NCBI RefSeq assembly: GCF_037203605.1
Contig: NZ_JBBDHC010000018.1
Location: 1 to 64,000 of the forward strand
Origin: Denitratimonas tolerans
Lineage (GTDB): Bacteria; Pseudomonadota; Gammaproteobacteria; Xanthomonadales; Xanthomonadaceae
Length of the DNA: 64,000 nt
Direction of reading: 5' to 3'
The number at the start of each line of letters is the position of its first letter. Position 1 is the first letter of the stretch. Both the position numbers and the translations under genes were made by a program. The notes under the pieces are model-generated. The model had not been told where the DNA came from and ran no database searches. It worked only from the letters and a program-made list of their open reading frames with translations. Shown piece by piece: positions 8,081 through 16,270 of the stretch.

Positions 8081-9823
8081 ATGGCCCGCATCCCCGACGC
8101 CTTCATCGATGACCTGATCGCCCGCACGGACATCGTCGAGCTGGTCGGCGCGCGCGTGGCACTCAAGCGCGCCGGGCGCGAATACCAGGGCCTGTGCCCG
8201 TTCCACGACGAACGAACGCCCAGCTTCACGGTTTCTCCGACCAAGCAGTTCTACCACTGCTTCGGCTGCGGCGCGCACGGCAGCGCGCTGCGTTTCCTGA
8301 TGGAGTACGACCGGCTGGAGTTCCTCGATGCGATCGAGGACCTGGCCAAGCGCGCCGGAGTCGAGGTGCCGCGCGAGACCCGCCAGCGCAACGAGGACGG
8401 CGGCCTGCGCCGCATGTACGACACCCTGGGCGAGGCCGCGCGCTGGTTCCAGGCCCGGCTCGCCGACTCCCGCCGCGCGCAGGACTACTTCGCCCGGCGC
8501 GGCATCGACGCGGCCACGCGCGAGCGCTTCGCGCTGGGCTACGCGCCGGAAGGCTTCGACGGCCTCAGGAACGCGCTGGGCACCTCGTCCGAGGCGCTGC
8601 GCCTGCTGGAGCAGACCGGCATGCTCGCCAAGAGCGACGGCGGGCATGTGTACGACCGCTTCCGCGAACGGGTGATGTTTCCGATCCACGACCGGCGCGG
8701 GCGTCCCATCGCCTTCGGCGGGCGCATTCTGGGCAAGACCACGGCGGACGGACGCGAGGCCGGCCCCAAGTACCTCAACTCCCCCGAGACTCCGCTCTTC
8801 CACAAGGGCCGCGAGCTGTACGGCCTGTGGCAGGTGCGCCAGGCACACTCGAAGATCCCGCGCCTGATCGTGGTGGAGGGCTACATGGACGTGGTGGCCC
8901 TGTTCCAGTACGGCATCACCACCGCCGTGGCCACGCTCGGCACCGCCACCACGCCCGAGCACGCGGAGCTGCTGTTCCGCAACGCGCCGGACGTCTTCTT
9001 CTGTTTCGACGGCGACAACGCCGGTCGCCGCGCCGCCTGGCGCGCGCTGGAGTCGGTGCTGCCGCGGATGAAGGAAGGCCGTCAGGCGGCGTTCCTGTTC
9101 CTGCCCGAGGGCGAGGATCCGGATTCGCTGGTGCGCAAGGAAGGGGCCGCCGGGTTCGACGCGCGCCTGGCCGCCGCCGTGCCGCTGTCGGAGTTTTTCT
9201 TCGCCGAACAGTCCGGGGACGTGCGCCTGGACACGCTCGACGGCCGCGCACGCCTGGCCGAACGCTGCAAACCGCTGCTGGCGCAGATCCCGGACGGGGC
9301 CTTTGCCGACCTGATGCGCCAGCGCCTGGGCGAGCTGACCGGCCTTGCGGCCACCGCACCCGTGCGGGGCACCGCCACCGTTCGCCCCGCACGTCGCGCC
9401 CAGGGCCACGCCGCCGCGCCGCGCCGCAGCCTGGTGCGCAGCGCGATCACCCTGCTGCTGCAGAACCCCGCGCTGGCGCTGGCGCTCGAACCGCCCTGGC
9501 GCTTCGCCGGCCTGCGCCAGCCGGGCGTGGAACTACTGATCGAACTGCTCGATCACATCCGCGCCCACGCCGATGTGGACCTGCGCGCCGGCAACCTGAT
9601 CGAACACTTTTCCGGACGCGAGGAAGCCGCCGCGCTGGAGAAGCTCGCGCTCGCCCAGCTTCCCGGCGACGCGGCGACCTGGCAGATCGAGCTCACCGAC
9701 GCCATTGCCCAGCTCAGCCGCCAGACCCGCCAGCAGCGGATCGAGGAGCTCATGGGCCAGGGCGAGCTCGACGCGGCGCAGAAGGACGAATTGCGCGAGT
9801 TGCTGCGCGCCCGGGCCGGTTGA
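8081..9823 (+). CDS. dnaG: DNA primase
   Basis: DnaG makes the RNA primers for replication. The 580-residue protein has the N-terminal zinc-binding domain (CPFHDERTPSF then HCFGCG, near residues 40-65), the TOPRIM core with VVEGYMDVVAL near residue 265 and DGDNAGRRAAWRAL near residue 310, and a C-terminal helical DnaB-binding region ending in QKDELRELLRARAG. The start is ATG 8081 (MARIPDAFIDDLI); upstream in-frame sequence is antisense to the lipoprotein gene. The rpsU-yqeY-dnaG order is ancestral, but rpoD, the usual next gene, is absent here. Confidence 0.97.
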   Translation: MARIPDAFIDDLIARTDIVELVGARVALKRAGREYQGLCPFHDERTPSFTVSPTKQFYHCFGCGAHGSALRFLMEYDRLEFLDAIEDLAKRAGVEVPRETRQRNEDGGLRRMYDTLGEAARWFQARLADSRRAQDYFARRGIDAATRERFALGYAPEGFDGLRNALGTSSEALRLLEQTGMLAKSDGGHVYDRFRERVMFPIHDRRGRPIAFGGRILGKTTADGREAGPKYLNSPETPLFHKGRELYGLWQVRQAHSKIPRLIVVEGYMDVVALFQYGITTAVATLGTATTPEHAELLFRNAPDVFFCFDGDNAGRRAAWRALESVLPRMKEGRQAAFLFLPEGEDPDSLVRKEGAAGFDARLAAAVPLSEFFFAEQSGDVRLDTLDGRARLAERCKPLLAQIPDGAFADLMRQRLGELTGLAATAPVRGTATVRPARRAQGHAAAPRRSLVRSAITLLLQNPALALALEPPWRFAGLRQPGVELLIELLDHIRAHADVDLRAGNLIEHFSGREEAAALEKLALAQLPGDAATWQIELTDAIAQLSRQTRQQRIEELMGQGELDAAQKDELRELLRARAG

Positions 9824-9857
9824 CAGGCCCGGCCGCGGCGTGCGGCTGCGCGCTGCG

Positions 9858-10619
9858 TCAGGGCGATTCGGGCACCGTCTGGATCCGGCCCGCGTTCACC
9901 AGCCAGGACTTTCCGCCGGTGTTGACGTACAGCGGCTTGCCCGCGCGGCCGCCGATGTAGGCGTGCAGTTCGTTGATCTCGCCGCCTGCCGGATCATCGA
10001 AGCGCAGCGCGTCGGCGTCGGCCGGGTTCTGCAGCACCGCGCAGCCGGAGGCCAGCGGCCCGAAGCTCGTGACCGTGTTGCCATCACCCGACACCTGCGC
10101 GCGGTAGGTGCCGCCCAGGAGCAGCACGTCGGAAAAGGCGGCGTGCGGCATGAGGTACGCGCTCCAGCCGCCCGATGCGTCGGGAAACACGAGGGTTTCG
10201 TAGCTGGCGGAACAGGCGTTGTACGGGGTGGCCTCGGCGTTCTGCCGGGCGCGGAACTGCGCGGCTTCGCGGGCATCCAGCGGAAGGTCGTCCAGCCGTT
10301 CCATCCCGCCCAGCGCCTGGCCGGTGCGGTTCACCGAAATCCGGTAGCGCCCGACCGGTTCGCCGCCGCGGCGGAGGCGAATGAAGGTGACCTGATAGAT
10401 CTCTCCGCTCCGGGTCGCCACCCAGCCGGCGATCTCGTCATCGCGCCGATAGGCGCGTACGTCCTCACCGGCCGCGCGCGCGGCCTCGATGACCCGCTCC
10501 AGATCGAACAGCTCGGCACCCCGGCGCTCGGCCTGCTGCAAGGTGGCCGCATCCTGGGCCTGCGCGGAAACCGCGACCAGTCCGAGTGCAATGAATACCA
10601 TTCCCGTCAAATACGACAT
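9858..10619 (-). CDS. Secreted or periplasmic protein of unknown function
   Basis: The 253-residue protein starts with a clear signal peptide (MSYLTGMVFIALGLVAVSAQA, cleavage after AQA near residue 21). I recognise no domain in the mature part. It contains a pair of cysteines (CSAS near 141 and SGCAVL near 199) that could form a disulfide in the periplasm, and a C-terminal half rich in short beta-strand-like stretches. It is convergent with dnaG and 189 bp downstream of the sensor kinase gene on the same strand; a functional link is possible but unsupported. Confidence 0.7.
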   Translation of the reverse strand: MSYLTGMVFIALGLVAVSAQAQDAATLQQAERRGAELFDLERVIEAARAAGEDVRAYRRDDEIAGWVATRSGEIYQVTFIRLRRGGEPVGRYRISVNRTGQALGGMERLDDLPLDAREAAQFRARQNAEATPYNACSASYETLVFPDASGGWSAYLMPHAAFSDVLLLGGTYRAQVSGDGNTVTSFGPLASGCAVLQNPADADALRFDDPAGGEINELHAYIGGRAGKPLYVNTGGKSWLVNAGRIQTVPESP

Positions 10620-10807
10620 TCCGCCTTTCTCCCTGTCACCCGGTCACAGCCCATCGCGCCGTGGCGGGCGACCGGAATTCGATGCTGAGCCACACAATAT
10701 AAGCAATCGCCACACCGTGCACTCGTGATGGCTTTCCGGTTTCGCGATCGGCCCCGACCCTCAGCGCGCCATTCCCCGCCGAGGTACGGGCTGGAGCCTG
10801 CGGCCAA

Positions 10808-12799
10808 TCAGGAGCCGGTTCTGAGCACGAGCCGGAACTCGACCCCATCCCCGCCCGGCAGGTTGGCGGCGCGCGCGTAGCCGCCGTGGCGCTGCGCCAC
10901 CAGCCGAACCACGTGCAGGCCGAAACCCAGGTGCGGCACGCCGTCGCCGCGCTGACCCGTGCCGCGCAGGCTGACGAGCGAATCGAACAGGCGGTCCTGC
11001 ATCGCCTCGGGCAGCGGCGGACCGGCGTTGGCCACCACCAGCTCGACCGCCTCGCCGCGCGCCGCCAGCGCGATCAGCACCCAGCCCTGCGGCGGGCAGA
11101 AACCGCGGGCGTTGTCGATCAGCTTGTCGAGCGCCTGTGCGATGAGATCCGGCGCACCGCGAAACGGCAGCGGCTGCGGCGGCAGCATCAGCTCCAGCCG
11201 GCGCGGGGCCAGCAGCGCGCGATAGCCCTCGGCACAGTCGGCCACCAGCGCGCGCAGGTCGAAGTCCTCGGCCTCGGCGCTGGCGATGGCGCGCTCCACG
11301 CGGCTGGCCTCGCTCATCGCGCGCACGATCGCGGCGAGGCGATCCACTCCGGCGCGGGCACGCTCGACGTAGGTGCGCGACGCCGGCTCCAGCGCTTCGC
11401 TTTCAAGATTCTCGAGCGAGGATCGCACCACCGCGATGGGCGTATGCAGCTCGTGCGAGAGGGTGCCGGCGAGGCCGCGCAGGTACCCGCTGTAGGCGCC
11501 CACCTCGTCGAGCAGGCGCTTGAAACTGCGGGAAAGATCGCCCAGCTCGTCGCCGGCGCGCGAGGCGACGAAGCCGGCACCGGCGTTCTGTCCTTCGCGT
11601 GCGATGGCACGCTCGGCGGCGCGGCTCAGCGCGCGGATGCGCGCGCTCAGGCGGCCGGCGAAACCGAACAGCGCCAGCCCGACCACCAGCATCGCCAGCA
11701 CGGTCACCAGCATCAGCCCGCTGACGGCCTGCCCGGTCAACAGCAGCGCCTCGCCCTGGCGCTCGAGCAGCAGTGCGCCGCGCGTCTGGCTGCCGATGCG
11801 CACCGGCACCGCGGTGGCCAGCAGCAAGCCGCGGCCCTGATCGAGCGCATACCACGCCAGCGCCGGCGGTCCGGACAGCGCCTGCCACAGCTCCTGTCGA
11901 TCCAGCAGGCCACCGGCCGCATCGGCCGGGGCCGGGACCGGCGGCACCGGAGTCACCGTCCGATACAGCAGGCCGCGCCAGCGCCCGATCGGCCTGGAGC
12001 CGTCGGTGAAGCGACCGGCGCGCGCCAGCACCCAGCCGTCGGCCTGGGTCAGGGTGGCGCGCACGCCGTCCGGCACCAGGCCATCGAGCAGGGCCTGCAG
12101 CGCCTGCGGGGCGCGCTGCACCTGCCAGCGCCCTTCGGCCAGGTCGCCGCCGGTCCCGCGCGGGGTCGGAGGCAGCGCAGGATCGGAGAAATCGAGCGCA
12201 TCCAGACCCAGGCGCAGCGGCAGATAGCCGGCCGGAAAGCGCAGCTCGACCCGATAGCCGGCCGCATCTTCCTCCCAGGTGCCGTGCAGCCGCGGCGCTT
12301 CCCGACTGGCCAGCGCGACGGCGGCCAGCGCGCCGGGCGCGGCGTTGGCCAGGCGCAGGCGATGGGTGCCGCGCGCGTCTTCCAGCACCAGCACGAGCTG
12401 GTCGGCGCGGCCGGCCTGCGGCAGACCGGCGTCGGCGCGAACGCGGCTGGCATCATCCACGGCGGCAAAGAGATGGAGTTGGCCCTCCGACCATGCCAGC
12501 GCGAGGCGCAGCCCCGGTGCCAGCGCCTGTTCCACCAGGCCCTGTGCGCGCCAGTCCTCGTCATAGCCGTCCAGCGACAGCGGCGCGGCGGCTTCCTGCA
12601 CGAACAACGCCGGGCCGGCATCGGGAAACACGGGGGCCTGCGTCGCGACCGCGCGCGCCAGCATCTGCGCCGAGGCGAGCTGCACCTGCGCCTGACCCTC
12701 GCGCAGCAGCGTTTCCAGCTGGCGCACCAGCAGCCATCCGCCCACCGGCAGCACCAGGATCGAAAGGGCCAGCACCAGGAGTTTGCTGCGCAGGGACAT
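10808..12799 (-). CDS. Membrane-bound sensor histidine kinase (orphan)
   Basis: The 663-residue protein has an N-terminal membrane helix (residues 8-24), a large periplasmic region (about 25-300) that includes a carbohydrate-binding-like stretch around SLDGYDEDW, and a second helix near 365-385 followed by a HAMP-like linker. The H-box is LSHELHTPIAVVRSS (His near residue 449), followed by an ATPase domain with an N-box (KLIDNARGFC) and a G-box (HLGFGLHVVRLVAQRHGG). The layout resembles the large kinase class that includes the proteobacterial dedicated-sortase kinases, though no sortase or response regulator is adjacent. The ATG at 12799 gives the most natural membrane-anchored start. Confidence 0.85.
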   Translation of the reverse strand: MSLRSKLLVLALSILVLPVGGWLLVRQLETLLREGQAQVQLASAQMLARAVATQAPVFPDAGPALFVQEAAAPLSLDGYDEDWRAQGLVEQALAPGLRLALAWSEGQLHLFAAVDDASRVRADAGLPQAGRADQLVLVLEDARGTHRLRLANAAPGALAAVALASREAPRLHGTWEEDAAGYRVELRFPAGYLPLRLGLDALDFSDPALPPTPRGTGGDLAEGRWQVQRAPQALQALLDGLVPDGVRATLTQADGWVLARAGRFTDGSRPIGRWRGLLYRTVTPVPPVPAPADAAGGLLDRQELWQALSGPPALAWYALDQGRGLLLATAVPVRIGSQTRGALLLERQGEALLLTGQAVSGLMLVTVLAMLVVGLALFGFAGRLSARIRALSRAAERAIAREGQNAGAGFVASRAGDELGDLSRSFKRLLDEVGAYSGYLRGLAGTLSHELHTPIAVVRSSLENLESEALEPASRTYVERARAGVDRLAAIVRAMSEASRVERAIASAEAEDFDLRALVADCAEGYRALLAPRRLELMLPPQPLPFRGAPDLIAQALDKLIDNARGFCPPQGWVLIALAARGEAVELVVANAGPPLPEAMQDRLFDSLVSLRGTGQRGDGVPHLGFGLHVVRLVAQRHGGYARAANLPGGDGVEFRLVLRTGS

Positions 12800-12900
12800 C
12801 GCGATCGATCGGACGGTGGAGCGCACTAGCATGGCGCAGGTCGCAGCCCGCATGGAAACACCTGCGGCTAAGATGACCCTCCGCCACCGGTACCACGCCC

Positions 12901-13317
12901 ATGCCGCTTCCGCCCGAATCCGCCGATCTGATGCGCGCCGCCGAACGCGCCTCGCGCAGCGCCTACGCGCCCTACTCGCGCCTCAACGTGGGTGCCGCGG
13001 TGCGCAGCGCCAGCGGCGCGGTCTATGCCGGCTGCAACGCGGAGAACGCCGCCTTCCCGCTGGGCAGCTGCGCGGAAGCCAACGCCATCGGTGCCGCCGT
13101 GCTGGCCGAAGGCCCGGCGCTCAGGCTGGTGGAGGTCGCAATCAGCGCGCACGAGGCCGACGGGCGCGCGGTCACCATTCCGCCCTGCGGCGGCTGCCGC
13201 CAGCGCATCGGCGAGTTCGGCCCGCACGCGCGGGTGCATTTCGCCACCGAAGACGGCGGCGTGCGCACGCTGACGCTGGACGAACTGCTGCCCGAGAGCT
13301 TTCGGCTGGAGCCGTAG
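12901..13317 (+). CDS. cdd: Cytidine deaminase
   Basis: This enzyme converts cytidine and deoxycytidine to the uridine forms in pyrimidine salvage. The 138-residue size fits the tetrameric class. The zinc site is visible as C57-A-E59 (SCAEANAIG, where Glu is the proton shuttle) and C96/C99 (PPCGGCRQ). Other family motifs are YAPYSRLNVGAA and GCNAENAAFPLG. It is divergent from the sensor kinase gene across a 101-bp gap. Confidence 0.95.
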   Translation: MPLPPESADLMRAAERASRSAYAPYSRLNVGAAVRSASGAVYAGCNAENAAFPLGSCAEANAIGAAVLAEGPALRLVEVAISAHEADGRAVTIPPCGGCRQRIGEFGPHARVHFATEDGGVRTLTLDELLPESFRLEP

Positions 13318-13536
13318 GAAAACCTCCCCGTAGCGCTCCGAAACAGCCGCACGGCCGTCAGGTCCGGCTGTGTGGGTCGCGTGTGGCGTATCGGAGCCAG
13401 TCCAGCGGCCCGCCGTCCAGAAGCGGGAAGAGGCTCCCCCGGTCATCAAACGCTGCATCAACTCCTTCGCCGCCAGTGACTCCCCTGTCGGCGGGCCGGG
13501 CTGCGCCTCCCCCGCCATTCGGCTATCCTCGCCCAC
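13318..13536. other. Intergenic stretch after cdd, nothing recognised
   Basis: No coding frame with a plausible start and ribosome-binding site was found between the cdd stop and the hairpins that begin at 13537. It may hold the promoter for the Rhs-like leader. Confidence 0.5.
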
Positions 13537-13716
13537 GGAGCGCTGTAACGGCGCTCCGGGAGCTTGAGAACTCTCGCAGAAGCGGTCGAGTGCGTCCGCA
13601 ACGCACTCCCTGGCCCTGAGGCCGGGGAGGCGTCGGCGCATGTCCAAGGCGCGAGCCCAAAGGCCGGCGCGGCTCTCTTCTGCGAGCTTCTTAACTCCCC
13701 GGCCACCCGGAGGAAG
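13537..13716 (+). ncRNA. Candidate structured leader RNA upstream of the Rhs remnant
   Basis: Several perfect helices are nested just before the Rhs start codon. GGAGCGC/GCGCTCC (13537-13557, 7-nt loop) stands first. CTCGCAGAAG (13573-13582) pairs with CTTCTGCGAG (13677-13686), closing a multibranch region. Inside it are GAGTGCGT/ACGCACTC (13588-13608, 5-nt loop), GGCC/GGCC with a CTGA loop (13612-13623, extendable with CCC and GGG), and GAGCC/GGCTC (13653-13675). A strong GGAGGAAG (13709-13716) follows, 8 bases before ATG 13725. This could be a riboswitch-like leader, a small RNA, or a decayed inverted-repeat element. I recognise no known RNA class. Confidence 0.45.
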
Positions 13717-13724
13717 CAAGCGAC

Positions 13725-15302
13725 ATGTGCGTATCCAATCACATCCATCGTCTTTTCCAGCGCATGGGCGCGGCGCGCAGTGCGCGGCGGCGCTCTGGTT
13801 CCTGATGGCCTTGCCTCTTGCCACACCCGTTCTGGCGCTGCCGCAACTGGTGTGCGTCGCGCCCACGGTCCAGACGGAGCATGGGACCACGCGCGAGCCA
13901 CGAACCTGCTGGTTCGAGGACGACGTACGATGACCTCGATCGTCTGGAGTCGGTCCTCGCGGGCCTGGGCAACCAGGGATTCACCTACGACGCCAGCGGC
14001 AACCGCGAGAGCCACACCCATACCGGCACCGCCAGCAGCTACACCCTTGCCCCCACCAGCAACCGCGTCAGCGCCATCAGCGGCGGCCTGAATCGCAGCT
14101 ACACCTACAAGCCCACCGGCCAGGTAAAGAGCATCACCGGCCCGCTGAGCCTGAATGCCGAACCGGAGCCGGCGCTGGGTGAAGGTGAGTACGGGATGGG
14201 TGGGAGCTACATCGAACCCGCCTTCGCCCGTCGTTCCTACGAAACCCCCGCCGCCGAACCCCACAGCACCCAAAGCCTCTTCGCCGACGGCTTCGAGAGC
14301 ACGACTCCGCCGGCATCGACCTGGCAGTTCACCTACGACCCCTTCAACCGCCTGAGCGCCATCACCGGCCCCGGCCTCAATGCCGGCTACAAGATCGCCG
14401 CTACCGGCCTGCGGGTGGAAAAGAGCGTCAACGGGGTCACCACGCGCTTCGTGTACGGGTTGAACGGACAACTGCTCTACGAGCGCAACCTCGCGACCGG
14501 CCTGCGCACCCAGCACCTCTACCTCAACGGCCACCCCATCGCCTTCGTGCGCAACAACGGCTCGGGCAACAGCAATACCCTGTACCACCTGCACGCCGAC
14601 CATCTGGGCCGCCCCGAGCGCATCACCGACTCGACGAACGCCATCGTCTGGCGCGCAAGACTGGCCGCCTTCAACCACAGCGTGACCCTCGACCAGATCG
14701 GCGGCTACCCCCTCGGCTTCCCCGGCCAGTACCGCGACACCGAAACCGGCTTTGCCTACAACATCCACCGCGACTATGACCCGGCTACGGCGCGGTACTT
14801 GCAATCTGATCCGATCGGGCTCAATGGCGGGATCAACACCTATGCGTATGCCGAGGGAAATCCTGTGATGATGACGGATCCATTGGGGTTGGAGGGCGTG
14901 GGTTATTGGAACAACGGTGCGATGACCAATCTCACCGGAGGTGTTTCCGAGTGCGAGGCTGCAGCATTTATCGACTCCGCCCTGAATATTACTCCATTCG
15001 TCGGAATGGCAAAACAGATGTGGGAAGGATCCGCGGACTTTTTTGACTATGGGTCGTCTTTTACAACGACTGCTTCTGCAGTTCTCGAGTGGAGGGTGTC
15101 TAACGCCTTGCGTGAGGATCGTAATAGACGCTTGATACAAGCCGATGTGCTTACAGATTCCGGGCGACATCCGAAGTATGACTGGGCGGAGACTGGAGTA
15201 AAAAATATGAAGTTCGTTGCGAAAGGCCTTTTTATCGCCGGTTTAGCAATTGAGGTGCGCGAATTTCAAGAGAAGATCGCGCAATGCGGGTGCGATAAAT
15301 GA
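13725..15302 (+). pseudogene. Truncated, frameshifted Rhs/YD-repeat protein with novel C-terminal tip
   Basis: ATG 13725 has an excellent GGAGGAAG but its frame stops after 26 codons. The overlapping GTG at 13727 opens a frame with a signal-peptide-like stretch (AALWFLMALPLATPVLA) and Rhs-like VCVAPTVQTEHGTTREP, stopping at 13933. The YD-repeat frame continues from about 13920 (TYDDLDRLESVL) without its own start. A complete Rhs protein has over a thousand residues; here only about 320 residues of YD core remain, with the conserved LHADHLGRPERITD, GQYRDTETG and YLQSDPIGLNGGINTYAYAEGNPVMMTDPLGL block. After DPLGL (14877-14891) comes a lower-GC tip of about 135 residues, a typical polymorphic-toxin position. 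The tip is unfamiliar and rich in hydrophobic helices. It overlaps the next gene by ATGA. Confidence 0.8.
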
Positions 15303-15670
15303 TGTTTTTAAATAAAATTGAGGATGTTCAGGCGGCTTATGCGGCGGCGGCGGCTCCCGTTGTAATTTTTTTGGCTTCCATTGGCTTTGCTGAAACTGGG
15401 GTTGGGGTGATTGCGGGAGTCTTGTTTCACTTGTGCTTGTGTTTGCTTATTGAGGTGACTCTTGCAAAGGCAAAGAGTGAAAATTCTGAGAGCTCGAGTC
15501 GGGTTAGTAAAATATTTTTCTTTTCGACAATTATTACTGCGCTAGTTATGGTATTAGCTATTGGATACGCTCTAGTAAGGCGGGATGTTGATGCCCGCAC
15601 AGTAATGTTTACTCTGGTTTCATCTTCCTGGATTCTGGGCGCATTTTTGAAGATGTGTCGACGGTTATAA
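15299..15670 (+). CDS. Small multi-pass membrane protein, candidate immunity protein for the Rhs tip
   Basis: This 123-residue protein has three to four hydrophobic helices (about residues 15-33, 35-53, 73-95 and 102-118) separated by a short basic loop (KAKSENSESSSRVSK). Its ATG overlaps the Rhs stop (ATGA), and base composition is low in GC like the Rhs tip, so tip and membrane protein probably arrived as one unit. In rhs-CT/immunity and CDI modules the cognate immunity gene sits exactly here. A membrane-located immunity protein would suit a toxin acting on the inner membrane. No sequence family was recognised, so the role is inferred from position and composition only. Confidence 0.65.
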   Translation: MMFLNKIEDVQAAYAAAAAPVVIFLASIGFAETGVGVIAGVLFHLCLCLLIEVTLAKAKSENSESSSRVSKIFFFSTIITALVMVLAIGYALVRRDVDARTVMFTLVSSSWILGAFLKMCRRL

Positions 15671-15748
15671 ATCAACCCATCAAGTACAGCGCTAATTGTG
15701 CCTACGGGCGACAAGATCGAGTGGTTCCAGCTAAAGTTCGGAGCATTG

Positions 15749-15863
15749 CGACAACGGCCCCACCCGCGACGAGCGCTTCGACTTCAACAGTCGCCTGACG
15801 CGCATCGTCACCGGCGATGGTCACCACCTGCTGGGCATCGTCGGAGTCCGGCACACTAGCGTG
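15749..15863 (+). pseudogene. Rhs/YD-repeat fragment
   Basis: A short stretch translates as DNGPTRDERFDFNSRLTRIVTG and continues for about 15 more residues, a style of sequence found in YD-repeat cores, then breaks off. There is no start codon or ribosome site. It lies 80 bp after the candidate immunity gene, so it looks like a leftover core from an earlier or displaced Rhs copy. Confidence 0.5.
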
Positions 15864-15881
15864 GCACCCACTCTGACGCGC

Positions 15882-16088
15882 TCACTTCCGCTCCGCGAAC
15901 AGGTATTCGTATAGAACCCCGGCTACTGCGCCGACCACCGGCAGGGCCACCTTCAGGCCGTCGAGATCGCGCTGCGGGAACAGCCAGACCAGCGCGAAGG
16001 CCAGCGCGAGTCCCAGCGCCAGACCGACCACGAGACCGAGCGAGGCGGGCAGCCAGTCCAGCGCGCTGGGGCCAGTGAAGCCGTGCAT
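15882..16088 (-). CDS. Small two-helix membrane protein
   Basis: The 68-residue product has two predicted membrane helices: ASLGLVVGLALGLALAFALV near residues 14-36 and ALPVVGAVAGVLYEYLF near 47-64, with a short charged loop QRDLDG between. It has no recognised family. ATG 16088 is used because upstream in-frame sequence lacks coding character. It is divergent from the oxidoreductase cluster across 182 bp. Confidence 0.6.
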   Translation of the reverse strand: MHGFTGPSALDWLPASLGLVVGLALGLALAFALVWLFPQRDLDGLKVALPVVGAVAGVLYEYLFAERK

Positions 16089-16270
16089 GGGGAAATGCCT
16101 CCGGTGCGATGGGGTGGGTTCCGGCGGCGGGAAACGCGTCCTTCCGGCCGGCAGGGAGCGATGGTGACAGGACCGCGGCGGCCGCGCGCGCAGGCCCGCA
16201 TCCGGCGCATGCTGCACCGCTCCTTTGCGTCCCGGCGCGTAGCGGTCTAGCCTTGCGGCCAGCCAGCGTC

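Noticed and set aside
13537..13716. Retron or group II intron as explanation of the folded region
   Set aside because: No reverse transcriptase gene nearby and no recognisable domain V or msr/msd arrangement.
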